Source of the DNA: Synechococcus sp. C9
GTDB taxonomy: Bacteria > Cyanobacteriota > Cyanobacteriia > Gloeomargaritales > Gloeomargaritaceae
Assembly (NCBI RefSeq): GCF_022984075.1
Contig: NZ_JALAAD010000001.1
Coordinates: 2,212,455-2,276,454, forward strand
Reading direction: 5' to 3'
DNA length: 64,000 nt
Shown here piece after piece: positions 1 to 7,344 of this stretch (within the stretch, counting starts at the first letter, position 1; every line of letters begins with the position of its first letter). Position numbers and translations under genes: made by a program. Below the pieces are notes generated by a model. It made no database searches, was not told where the DNA came from, and was given only the letters and a program-made list of their open reading frames with translations.

Positions 1-384
1 GTTATTAACGGTTTCTTTTTGCCGTTTCTTGTCAAGCCGGATAAACAAATCCACCAAGTCGGCGGTGGGGCGGTGGATTTTGATTTCCCACTTGTAAATA
101 TCGGAAGGGAAATACTCGCTAGGGCGGGGCAAATTGATACCGCTATCCGACTGGTGGCGGTAGCGGGTGACTTTGCCCTTTTCTAGCAGGTAATTAAAGG
201 TTTCCATTGCCGCTTCCACTGTCTCAAATGCGAGATACAGGAAAAACTTGGAAGCCGGGGGATAAAACCCTAACCGCACACGGGGGGCACCCACCGGGGC
301 ACTGATAACCAAACCGCCCTTATCATGAAGCACCTTCTCAATCTTGGAGCGGTGCCCTTGGGGTTGTGTCGCAGTTGTAGTCAT
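1..384 (-). CDS. hypothetical protein, 3' end beyond the window
   Basis: An open frame runs from ATG at 384 down to base 1 with no stop (128 codons seen), so the C-terminus lies outside the window. A good ribosome site (GGAGG) precedes the ATG by about 8 bases. The start reads MTTTATQPQGHRSKIEKV and the visible part ends ...LDKKRQKETVNN. It is a soluble, basic protein with no signal peptide or membrane segment, and I do not recognise the family. It lies upstream of the tRNA-Thr fragment at 1351, so it is probably part of an integrated element, in the same direction as the small gene at 447-632. Confidence 0.7.
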   Translation of the reverse strand, partial: MTTTATQPQGHRSKIEKVLHDKGGLVISAPVGAPRVRLGFYPPASKFFLYLAFETVEAAMETFNYLLEKGKVTRYRHQSDSGINLPRPSEYFPSDIYKWEIKIHRPTADLVDLFIRLDKKRQKETVNN

Positions 385-446
385 GGGAAAATACCTCCAA
401 AGAAATGTTTGTGAATTGCCCCGGAATTTCACCGGGGCTGTTTTGT

Positions 447-632
447 TTAACGGCGGAGCGCTTGCCGGTATACGCTCCCGGCAAGCTCACTGATCAGTCC
501 GAGTTGCTTCACCGGCTCCAGCGTGGCAAACAGCCGCCGAATTTCCGCCAGCGTTGCAGACTCCTCGTCCGTGAAATCCAAACTGCGAGGTGTCAAGTAG
601 TCGATCACCTTCGAGCGAGTTTTGTCGTCCAT
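447..632 (-). CDS. small hypothetical protein (61 aa)
   Basis: The frame begins at ATG 632 (MDDKTRSKVIDYL) with GGAG six bases upstream. A TTG at 644 in the same frame lies inside that ribosome site and is less likely. The protein is helical and charged, without recognisable motifs. It ends 62 bases before the next minus-strand gene, so the two could be co-transcribed. The 230-bp region upstream holds the GTATAC operator cluster shared with the divergent gene at 865. Function unknown; accessory-element context. Confidence 0.55.
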   Translation of the reverse strand: MDDKTRSKVIDYLTPRSLDFTDEESATLAEIRRLFATLEPVKQLGLISELAGSVYRQALRR

Positions 633-763
633 TGCTATCTCCAAAAAAAACTACAGATTGGAAGGCTTCAAACTTGGTTGACACCTATGTTGCGCTCAGG
701 GGCGGTTGTTGCCGGGCGTCCGCCTGCCCTATTTGATTGCCTTCCATATCTTTAATATAACCC

Positions 764-863
764 GGTATACAGCGTTATGTCAATCATTTTAGCAATGATA
801 ATTGATAACACTTTTTGCGGTATACAGCGTTATGTGATAAGATAGGCTTATCGCTGTATACAG
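764..863. promoter_or_regulatory. operator cluster: GTATACAG repeats between divergent genes
   Basis: A 17-base sequence starting GGTATACAGCG occurs identically at 764-780 and 819-835. A third copy is inverted at 852-861 (CGCTGTATAC) and forms the perfect palindrome CTGTATACAG at 854-863, directly in front of the start codon at 865/871. The same palindrome recurs inside the gene at 935-944. Repeated and inverted sites that overlap the translation start of a short gene with a ribbon-helix-helix-like segment are what an autorepressor operator looks like. Binding of that protein is inference. Confidence 0.6.
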
Positions 864-864
864 G

Positions 865-1278
865 ATGAGTATGCCTAACCCGTCACCCCGTCAAACTGAA
901 GAATTTAAGAAACACTGCTACCAGCCCAAAGGTGCTGTATACAGTGATTATCCTTTAGCAGATAAGCCTACGCAGGTGCGGTTAGCAGAGGATATTACGG
1001 CGGCGGTGGATGCGCTGGGCAACGACAAGACACCTTGGCTACGGCGGGTGATCACTGAAGCAGTCCGTAAGGAATTACTAAGCCAAGCACAGGGGACTGT
1101 ATCAGCAAACGAAGTGCCATCCCCACCACCGGCTAGTCCCCCCTTGGATGCAGATACCTTGGTGAAGGTGTTGAATGAAGTCTTAGCGGTACCACGACTG
1201 CCAGCGGCGGCTAAGAAAAAACTGGAAACCCTGCTAGAAACATTGAGCCAATCCCAGGGGCATTTACCGCTAGGCTAA
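865..1278 (+). CDS. putative ribbon-helix-helix DNA-binding protein
   Basis: 137 residues. Residues about 35-70 have the pattern of a ribbon-helix-helix (CopG/Arc-like) domain: a short beta segment (QVRLAE), a helix (DITAAVDAL) and a second helix (TPWLRRVITEAVRKELL). A Pro-rich linker and a C-terminal helical segment (VKVLNEVLAV...KKKLETLLETL) follow. There are two possible starts, ATG 865 and ATG 871; the second has AGGA five bases upstream and is as likely. Copies of a GTATACAG palindrome lie upstream and within the first 30 codons, suggesting autoregulation. It lies inside the presumed integrated element. Family assignment rests on pattern only. Confidence 0.6.
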   Translation: MSMPNPSPRQTEEFKKHCYQPKGAVYSDYPLADKPTQVRLAEDITAAVDALGNDKTPWLRRVITEAVRKELLSQAQGTVSANEVPSPPPASPPLDADTLVKVLNEVLAVPRLPAAAKKKLETLLETLSQSQGHLPLG

Positions 1279-1350
1279 TTGAGAATTGGATCAAAACTGG
1301 ATCATAAATTCCGGCTAATTCCTGTAAATCCCTGCTGGAGCCAACAGATA

Positions 1351-1398
1351 ACACCCTTGGTAAGGGTGAGGCCACGAGTTCAATCCTCGTCACGGGCT
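1351..1398 (+). tRNA. displaced 3' half of tRNA-Thr(GGU): attachment-site scar
   Basis: The anticodon arm is intact: stem CACCC/GGGTG (1352-1356/1364-1368) with loop TTGGTAA, anticodon GGU. A 5-base variable region follows, then the T arm ACGAG-TTCAATC-CTCGT and the acceptor 3' strand CACGGGC plus discriminator T. The matching 5' acceptor strand (GCCCGTG) and D arm are absent upstream. A 3'-terminal tRNA fragment of this kind is the classical footprint left when an element integrates into a tRNA gene. It should be non-functional; the intact copy is expected to the left of the window. Confidence 0.8.
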
Positions 1399-1574
1399 TA
1401 CCGGTTTACACGCTATAAACCCCGCCATAACCCGCATTCCACCGTTAGCACGTTAGTACAGATAGGGTTTAGATTGGGTACATTCGTGTTGATCTTTTAT
1501 TTAAGCCAGAAGAGGGCACAGACAAAGTAGAGAAAGCTCAGGAAGTTCCTTGCCAATTTATCACAACGAGAAAA

Positions 1575-1671
1575 TATAGCAATCCTAATTGATTAATAAA
1601 TAAAAATTCCCCAGAACCAAGGGCGGGGGTGCCCCCTGCGACCGCTAACTTTGAATTTATAGAAGTGCCCT
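1575..1671 (+). repeat. interspersed repeat copy 1 (TATAGCAATCCTA type)
   Basis: The copy begins TATAGCAATCCTA, passes through the core CCCCAGAACCAAGGGCGG and a GC-rich hairpin (GGGGGTGCCCCC), and ends with GCTAACTTTGAATTTATAG and AAGTGCCCTA. The same blocks recur through the window at 1693, 9011, 11775, 18876, 33515, 35880, 41061 and 52265. It lies in the 515-bp gene-free stretch between the tRNA fragment and the porin, which holds only this copy and the next. Confidence 0.75.
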
Positions 1672-1692
1672 AATTAATTACAGCTTTTTAAG

Positions 1693-1794
1693 TATAGCAG
1701 TCCTATTTGATTAGCGAACAGAAGTTCCCCAGAACTAAAGACGGGGGCGATGCCCCTGCGACCCCTATTCCATTTTCATTTAGGATTGCTATAG
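1693..1794 (+). repeat. interspersed repeat copy 2, MITE-like with terminal inverted repeats
   Basis: This 102-bp unit starts TATAGCAGTCCTA and ends TAGGATTGCTATA, a 13-base terminal inverted repeat with one mismatch. Between them are the family core (CCCCAGAACTAAAGACGGG) and the hairpin GGGGGCGATGCCCC. Short length, inverted ends and no coding capacity fit a miniature inverted-repeat element. It sits 77 bp beyond the 3' end of the divergent-direction porin remnant. Confidence 0.75.
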
Positions 1795-1913
1795 TTATGG
1801 AATCAAGATTTTTGTACCCTTTAATATTCATCAATACTTCAGCAAAAACGGCTAACCCGTGAGAGCCAGCCGCTTTAATCTCCTCACCCACGTTTGGGAA
1901 AAGGGTAAGTTAT

Positions 1914-3840
1914 TTAGAACGCAAATGTCGTCCGAATCGTATAAACTACCAAGGGGTCATTCTCGGACTGACCATTGGGGTTGAACACCACAAAGGCACC
2001 GGGGGTAACAGAAAGGAATTTGTTCACCTGGAAACGATAAAAGGCTTCCAAATGCACTGGCACCGAAGTATCCCGCAGGTTCAACTTACGAGGTCCTTGC
2101 GTATTCGTAGCACCAGCAACCCCCGCAGGAATATTGTTACCACTTGCCAAAGTACCCCCATTCCACTCACTCGCTGTCACGTATGGCGGAATCCCGACAA
2201 TCACCCCTCCCAAATCCCCACGACGACCAAATACATCCGGGAAAGCGAATTGTAGAGCGGCCGTTAACAGGTTGGCCCTGCGGGTGCCTTGTTTGACCCC
2301 CGGCAGAGGTGCCGTATCCGATTCACCCCGTACCCAGCCATAACCGAACCAACCTGCCAAGGTGAACTGGGGAATCGCCCGCCACTGGAACATCAGGTTC
2401 ACCGTCTGCATATTCACCGCCGTCCGACCGATTGCAGCCAACCCAGGTGTACCCGTCGGGCTGAAGGGATTGAAGGCAAAGTCCGTCCCGGTAGCACCTG
2501 TCAAATCGATACCCGATGCGGCTGTCCCACCAACACGATTCACATTCTCGTTGTACACCTGAGCAAAACCCACCCCAAATCGGAAGTCACGCCGGGGTTG
2601 CACATCCAATAAAAAGTTGGCGGTGTAATTGGAACCGAATAACCCCAAATCTGGGTTCCAGGCACTGGATTTCGCTCCTGCTGTTCCTGTGGAACTGGGG
2701 TTGGTGGCTTGATAGCTGGCACCAACGGCAAAAATGGGATTGAACTGATAATTCACAAAGAAGGATGAACCGCCGGGATTTCCTGGCCGATAAAACAGGG
2801 GATTGAACCGACCAAAGCGGGAAATGGCCGCCGTGCCATCCGAAGCCAAAGGAGCGTAACTAAAAAACTGAGCATCAATACCAGGACTGGCTGGACTGAT
2901 CTGAATCGTTCCCCGACCTTTATCAAAAGAGAAGCGGTAAAACAATTCATCCAACGTGACATTGCCGCCAGTAGCCGTATCAAAACTCAAACGAGCCTCG
3001 TTGGCACCCGTTGCCGCCGCTAAGTTGGCAATATCCGCCGCCTGCAACCGCACCCGCAGGAAGTCATTGCCCGTGAAGCTGGTATCAAAGTTCAACCGTG
3101 CCCGGTAGCTAAACGCCAGCTTATCCGCAGTGCTTGCCTTGAGTCCCCGTGGGTTAGCACCAGAAGCCACAACAGCACCCCGACCTGCCCCCGCAGTCAA
3201 CGCACCCGTATAAGGCCGGTTCCCGCTCAACAGAGCATTCTCAATCCGGTTGTAGGCAACTTCGGTATCATTTCACCCCATAGGGCGCAAAAATGATTTC
3301 ACTACGGAGCTTCGTCACCGTAGAAAACTGCTGTTGCTCCAACAATGCCGTCCGGGCTTCCAGCGCATCCACCCGCCCCCGGATAATGGACAACTCAGCG
3401 GCAAACTCCTCTTGCAACTTTTGCAAAACCAGCAAATCTTCCTTGGTCGCCAGAGGTTCCACAGCGGCGGCAATCAATTCATTAATCCGATCCAAACAGG
3501 CATTCAAACCAGCGGCAAACTCAAACCGGGTGGTCGCCCTGCGCCCCTGGTAGGTCGGGGGATTGGTGGGCAGACCAACGATACATCCATACCGCTCCAC
3601 CAGGGATTGCAGAGCCAAAAACGCCCAGTCCGTCGGCTTTACATCCACAAACTCAGAAACCGAAGTCACCTGCGCCTGATTCATCATCGAAGGGCCGACA
3701 TAATACTGTTCCGACCGTTGGAGCGTGGGATTGACCGGGTCAGCGGCAGGCACCGCTTGGGCACTGGTGATTCCCCCAAACGCCACCACACCGAAGGCGG
3801 CGGGGGCAACCTGGAAAATTTTCCGCAATGTACTACGCAT
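1914..3840 (-). pseudogene. SLH-OprB family porin, interrupted by a frameshift
   Basis: Two adjoining frames together encode one cyanobacterial outer-membrane porin. The upstream part (3840-3268) has a signal peptide, an SLH domain (FVDVKPTDWAFLALQSLV, residues about 65-120) and a coiled coil, and ends ...IIFAPYGVK-stop. The downstream part (about 3267-1914) continues in another frame with DTEVAYNRIENALL and the OprB beta-barrel, ending in the aromatic ...TTFAF typical of barrel C-termini. Removing one A from the AAA at 3271-3273 fuses the frames (V-N-D-T-E). Family members take up sugars or inorganic ions. The start is ATG 3840 (GTG 3843 also possible). The frameshift may be a real lesion or an assembly error; the rest of the barrel is uncorrupted. 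Confidence 0.8.
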
Positions 3841-3849
3841 CACAACACC

Positions 3850-4150
3850 TCACACGCTAACGCCTGGGCACTTGAAGAAAACTCTCAACTACCCAATTTA
3901 CTTTATTGATTTGCATTATCAGTAAAGTTGAGAATAAAATCAATAAGACAGTGGAGTAAATTTAATTTTTTTGTGCAAATATATTATTATTTTGTTTATA
4001 CAATTTTTACCTAAAAATCCTGTTTTAACTATAATTTCTGTAATCATTTAATTAAATGACAGATTAATAATTTTAGTACATTAAACTAAAAAAAATTAGT
4101 ACACTTACTAAGAAGCATTACTACACACTATTGCTTTATTGAGAACAGTG
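3850..4150. other. AT-rich gene-free stretch upstream of the porin
   Basis: About 300 bases of very AT-rich DNA lie between the porin start and the candidate small RNA. No plausible coding frame is present. It contains a perfect 16-base palindrome at 4044-4059 and a direct repeat of TTAGTACA near 4072 and 4098. The composition contrasts with the GC-rich surroundings and suggests a long regulated leader for the porin gene. Confidence 0.5.
4044..4059. promoter_or_regulatory. perfect 16-bp palindrome, candidate operator
   Basis: TCATTTAATTAAATGA reads the same on both strands. It lies about 200 bp upstream of the porin start and 100 bp upstream of the candidate small RNA. It could be a dimeric regulator site, but AT-rich palindromes also arise by chance. 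No regulator is assigned. Confidence 0.35.
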
Positions 4151-4163
4151 ATATAGTTTGGAA

Positions 4164-4267
4164 TGTGACAGTCTGTCCCTATGAGTTTTCGGACGGGCCC
4201 ACCAGGACTCAGACGACAGCACAACACAAAAAACACCTGAACAGCCCCTTTCCGAGGGGCTTTTTTA
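4164..4267 (+). ncRNA. candidate small RNA with 5' hairpin and intrinsic terminator
   Basis: A TATAGT -10-like box at 4152-4157 is followed about 7 bases later by a short transcribed-looking unit. GUCUGUCC (4171-4178) can pair with GGACGGGC (4191-4198) to form an 8-bp stem, counting G-U pairs. Then comes an A/C-rich single-stranded stretch (4199-4241) and a strong intrinsic terminator (4243-4266). No open frame with a ribosome site is seen. Hairpin, unstructured seed region and terminator is the usual build of a trans-acting small RNA. An attenuator for the gene at 4421 is the alternative. Confidence 0.5.
4243..4266 (+). terminator. intrinsic terminator
   Basis: AGCCCC-TTTCCG-AGGGGCT forms a stem with a GC-rich base and is followed directly by six Ts. 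It lies 145 bp before the next plus-strand gene, so it ends a transcript begun upstream, most simply the small RNA at about 4164. Confidence 0.8.
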
Positions 4268-4420
4268 GCTTTGGTGGTATAAAATTAGTGCGAAATCAGC
4301 GAATTTTTGCGGGGCACAGGTACCCGGAAAACCTGGGTAACACCGGGGTCGTAGGTTACTAAGTCGTCATTTGGCAAACTTTAAGCTAAGATTAAAAAAA
4401 GTTAGCCCAGAGTGATTGCT

Positions 4421-4741
4421 GTGTTTATTCGTTTAGCCAGTCAGCATCGAGAATTTGTCCGGGACTTGGTGATGAATCTCCAAGCCTTGGCGACGGTTTT
4501 GGAGCGGCAGGGGCGGTTGGCTTCCTGCTATACCTGTGGCCCGGCGATGAACAGTGCTTCGTTTATGGTCAGCTTGGGGGAAGGGCACCTGATTCGCTTT
4601 CTGGTGTCTGATTACGGTATTACCTGGACGGAAATGCGAGATGACCGGGAACTGATGAAGCTGGAAGGGGCAGAAGCCATTGCCCAGTTGCAGGAGTTAG
4701 CCAACTTGGTGCGCCAACCCGCTACCCCTGTGGAAGTTTAA
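4421..4741 (+). CDS. DUF1815 family protein
   Basis: About 106 residues: FIRLASQHREFVRDLVMNLQ, then LASCYTCG, ASFMVSLGEGHLIRFLVSDYGITWTEMRDDREL. This matches the conserved cyanobacterial DUF1815 family as I know it, including the SDYGITW block. Function unknown. GTG 4421 is preferred because the family begins at the equivalent of VFIRLA; GTG 4412 is the alternative. No clear ribosome site is visible. It converges with pdxA and overlaps it by 4 bases. Confidence 0.8.
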   Translation: MFIRLASQHREFVRDLVMNLQALATVLERQGRLASCYTCGPAMNSASFMVSLGEGHLIRFLVSDYGITWTEMRDDRELMKLEGAEAIAQLQELANLVRQPATPVEV

Positions 4742-5730
4742 GCCCCAAACCGCCGTTCCCACAGCCATTCTGCCCATTGCCACGCACTGATAAAGCTGGC
4801 GGGGTCGGCTTTGCCCTGCCCGGCGATGTCAAAGGCGGTGCCGTGATCCGGGGAAGTCCGCACCAAGGGCAACCCCAGGGTGGTGTTCACCGCTTGTGCA
4901 AAGGCTAAGGCTTTCACCGGAATCAACCCCTGGTCGTGGTAAAGGGCGATACAGGCATCCCAGGGGGAAGGGGTGTCCCGATGCCACCAGGCTTGGGCAG
5001 GGGCGACCCACAGGGTATCCGGGGGCACTGGACCGATGATCGTCACCTGGGGAACTTGCGCCCGCATGGCTTGCATCCAGGGTGCCAAAATGTCCTGCTC
5101 TTCCCTGCCCAGATGTCCTTGCTCCCCACTGTGGGGGTTCAGACCCGCTAGGGCAATCCGGGGTTGGGTCAGCCCGAAGTCCTGCTGTAAACTTGCCACC
5201 AGTAGCCTAAATTTTTCCGTCAGCAGTGTGGGGGTCAGGTGGGAAGGCACCTGCGCTAGGGGAATATGGGTGGTCGCCAGCACCATCCTCAGTACCCAAC
5301 CCGTATGGGGGGAGCGGGCAAAAAAAGCCATAGCGGTTGGGTGCGCCCCGACTGCCTGCGCCAAAAATTCCGTCTGCCCCGGGAAGGCATACCCCGCTTT
5401 CTGCCAGTAGGCTTTGGCAATGGGGGCAGTGACCAACGCCTGACACCCCAACGCCAGGGCGGTTTGCAGATACTGGACACTCAACGCCCCGGTGAGCGCC
5501 GAGGGTTGCCCCGGTTGGATCGGCTCTGGCGTGGGCACATCTACCACCTCCAACCGTGCTGGGTCAGCAACCACCTGTCCCAACGCCCGCAGACGTTCGT
5601 AGGTCGCCACCAGTACCGACCCGGAACCCACCACCCGCACGGGACAACGGGGGCGGTAGCGTGAGAATGCCCGCAGGATGATCTCCGACCCGATACCCGC
5701 CGGGTCCCCCAAGGTCAGGGTGATGGTCAC
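4738..5730 (-). CDS. pdxA: 4-hydroxythreonine-4-phosphate dehydrogenase
   Basis: 330 residues, the usual length. PdxA oxidises 4-phosphohydroxy-L-threonine with NAD in pyridoxal 5'-phosphate synthesis and binds a divalent metal through three histidines. Visible family blocks are LTLGDPAGIGSEI at the N-terminus, TAPIAKAYW, PGQTEFLA, TTHIPLAQV, LAGLNPHSGEQG, ALYHDQGLIPVKAL and TSPDHGTAFDIAG near the C-terminus. The three metal histidines are those in TTHI, NPHSG and YHDQG. The start is GTG 5730. It faces the DUF1815 gene and stands alone. Confidence 0.93.
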   Translation of the reverse strand: MTITLTLGDPAGIGSEIILRAFSRYRPRCPVRVVGSGSVLVATYERLRALGQVVADPARLEVVDVPTPEPIQPGQPSALTGALSVQYLQTALALGCQALVTAPIAKAYWQKAGYAFPGQTEFLAQAVGAHPTAMAFFARSPHTGWVLRMVLATTHIPLAQVPSHLTPTLLTEKFRLLVASLQQDFGLTQPRIALAGLNPHSGEQGHLGREEQDILAPWMQAMRAQVPQVTIIGPVPPDTLWVAPAQAWWHRDTPSPWDACIALYHDQGLIPVKALAFAQAVNTTLGLPLVRTSPDHGTAFDIAGQGKADPASFISAWQWAEWLWERRFGA

Positions 5731-5781
5731 AAATTAGGTGATCGAAGGGATGCCAAAAATGCCCAAACGTTGAGTCAGTTT

Positions 5782-6186
5782 CTATTCCTCTTCGCTGGGG
5801 ACAACCCCATTCAAAGAACGCTCCACTTGGGTCAGGTGGATATGCTTATAACCGGGCTTGATTTCAAACTCATCCCCCGGCTTCAAACCCATTTTTTGGG
5901 TGTAGGCGGCACCGATCACAATTTGCCCGTTGCGATGCACACTCACCCGATAGGTTGGTTCCCGACCCCGCCCATCCCGGGCATTATCAATCGCCACACC
6001 TTTGGCGAGCAAAACCGCATCCATGAAGTCGGATACGTTAATCCGTATTTTATCCCCTTTGACCCGGTAGTAACCACAGTATTTGGCTTTCTCCCGGCGG
6101 GTGAGATGACGCAATTCATCCACCTTTTTCAGGAGGGCTTTTCCCGTGAGTGGCTCCTTGGGTAATTCCAGAGTGGTTTCAGTCAT
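5782..6186 (-). CDS. cyAbrB-type transcriptional regulator
   Basis: 134 residues from ATG 6186 (MTETTLELPKEPLTGKALL) with AGGA six bases upstream. Upstream in-frame codons lack a ribosome site. The protein has the cyanobacterial AbrB form: an N-terminal segment (TRREKAKYCGYYRVKGDKIRINVSDF is the family block, residues about 30-60) and a C-terminal AbrB-like region (YRVSVHRNGQIVIGAAYT...LKPGDEFEIKPGYKHIHL). cyAbrB proteins bind DNA broadly and affect nitrogen and carbon metabolism genes. Single gene between pdxA and ilvH; promoter elements not clear. Confidence 0.88.
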   Translation of the reverse strand: MTETTLELPKEPLTGKALLKKVDELRHLTRREKAKYCGYYRVKGDKIRINVSDFMDAVLLAKGVAIDNARDGRGREPTYRVSVHRNGQIVIGAAYTQKMGLKPGDEFEIKPGYKHIHLTQVERSLNGVVPSEEE

Positions 6187-6343
6187 ATTGTTTCCTAGAA
6201 ATTCATCAATTTCTAGCATAGCAGAGTTGGTTTTATCCTCCTAGAGTTAAAAAGAATTTTTTTGGTCAATTTGCGAAACGTTTTGGGGAAATTTTGGGGA
6301 AATCGCCCCCATCCTCCCGGGAGAATCTGCCCAGACCATGTCC

Positions 6344-6862
6344 TCACCCACGAGTGACTAAGGTTTTGAGATATTCGGTGTTCACGCCCGACTCCCGCAC
6401 CAGGGCAATTTTACCGGTACGTGCTATCTCCCGAATGCCGAATTTCTGCAACATTTGTACAATTGCCACCATTTTCCCTGGGTCACCGGTCACCTCTACG
6501 GTGAGGGAATCTTCCGCCAAGTCCACCACCCTCGCCCGAAATACCTGGGCAATTTCGATGATTTCCCGCCGGGTCAGGGGCGTGGCATTGACCTTGATCA
6601 ACATCAATTCCCGCTCCACGCAGGGCACATGGGTAATATCTTGAACCTTGAGGACGTGGATCAGTTTGTAGAGTTGTTTGGTGAGTTGTTCGATTTCCCG
6701 TTCATCGCCGGGGACAACCATGGTGATGCGGGAGATGCCCACCTGTTCGGCGGGACCAACGGCGAGGCTCTCAATATTAAAGCCCCGGCGGGCGAATAAT
6801 CCGGCAATTCGGGTCAAAACTCCGGCTTCATCTTCCACTAGAACGGAAAGGGTGTGTTTCAT
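6344..6862 (-). CDS. ilvH: acetolactate synthase small subunit
   Basis: 172 residues from ATG 6862 ([35 protein letters not shown]). The N-terminal ACT domain (residues 1-80) is complete, and the C-terminal regulatory domain (ERELMLIKV...[23 protein letters not shown]) follows. IlvH activates the catalytic subunit IlvB and gives valine feedback control in branched-chain amino acid synthesis. ilvB is not nearby, as usual in cyanobacteria. A TTG at 6868 is in frame but less likely. Confidence 0.95.
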   Translation of the reverse strand: MKHTLSVLVEDEAGVLTRIAGLFARRGFNIESLAVGPAEQVGISRITMVVPGDEREIEQLTKQLYKLIHVLKVQDITHVPCVERELMLIKVNATPLTRREIIEIAQVFRARVVDLAEDSLTVEVTGDPGKMVAIVQMLQKFGIREIARTGKIALVRESGVNTEYLKTLVTRG

Positions 6863-6946
6863 GGTCAATGGGTAGGAAAGGTGGTCTTATTATCCCTGGA
6901 AATTGTCCCGCTTGGGATGGGGTTGGGTCATTTCTGCCGGTGGCAC

Positions 6947-7252
6947 CTAATGATCCAATTCCGCCGCCGTAAAATCGCCTAATTCCACACGGGCTGGTGG
7001 CAGGTTTTTTAGTGCTTGCGGGGCTGGATGGGGGAGTTGGGCAATCGGGCAATAACGCAACTGGGGATGGGGGACAGTGATGTGGATCAAAGATGGGTGC
7101 AAATGGCTCTGAATTTGGGGGGGATTTGCCCACCAGGGGGATGAAAACTGCGGCACCCATTCCTCAGTAATTGTAGCGATTGGCGCACATGATTGGTACA
7201 CATTATAAATAGGAGATAAATCAGCGGGGCTTTGCACCCATGCAGTGCCCAA
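6947..7252 (-). CDS. small hypothetical protein
   Basis: The frame of up to 101 residues ends ...LKNLPPARVELGDFTAAELDH and includes WVPQFSSPWWANPPQIQ and HPSLIHITVPHPQLRYCPIAQL. Conserved-looking aromatic and Pro positions suggest a real protein, but there is no recognisable domain and the true start is unclear. The competing frame at 6828-7160 is lower in plausibility. It lies 84 bp upstream of ilvH on the same strand. Confidence 0.4.
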   Translation of the reverse strand: MGTAWVQSPADLSPIYNVYQSCAPIATITEEWVPQFSSPWWANPPQIQSHLHPSLIHITVPHPQLRYCPIAQLPHPAPQALKNLPPARVELGDFTAAELDH

Positions 7253-7284
7253 GGGTCTTGGCTATGGGCATAGGGATTGGGTAC

Positions 7285-7312
7285 TTGACATTGGTAATTC
7301 GAGTGTTAAAAT
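7285..7312 (+). promoter_or_regulatory. sigma70-type promoter for the phosphatase gene
   Basis: TTGACA (7285-7290) and TAAAAT (7307-7312) are separated by 16 bases. The predicted transcript would begin near 7319 and give a leader of about 25 bases before the ATG at 7345. Confidence 0.6.
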
Positions 7313-7344
7313 AACGCATTACATTTTGGCAGGATAGAGCGGGC

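Noticed and set aside
405-755. 116-codon open frame on the plus strand
   Set aside because: It overlaps the better-supported minus-strand gene at 447-632, has no ribosome site and crosses the operator region.
1279-1530. 83-codon frame across the tRNA fragment
   Set aside because: It runs straight through the tRNA-Thr arms, whose base pairing explains the sequence better.
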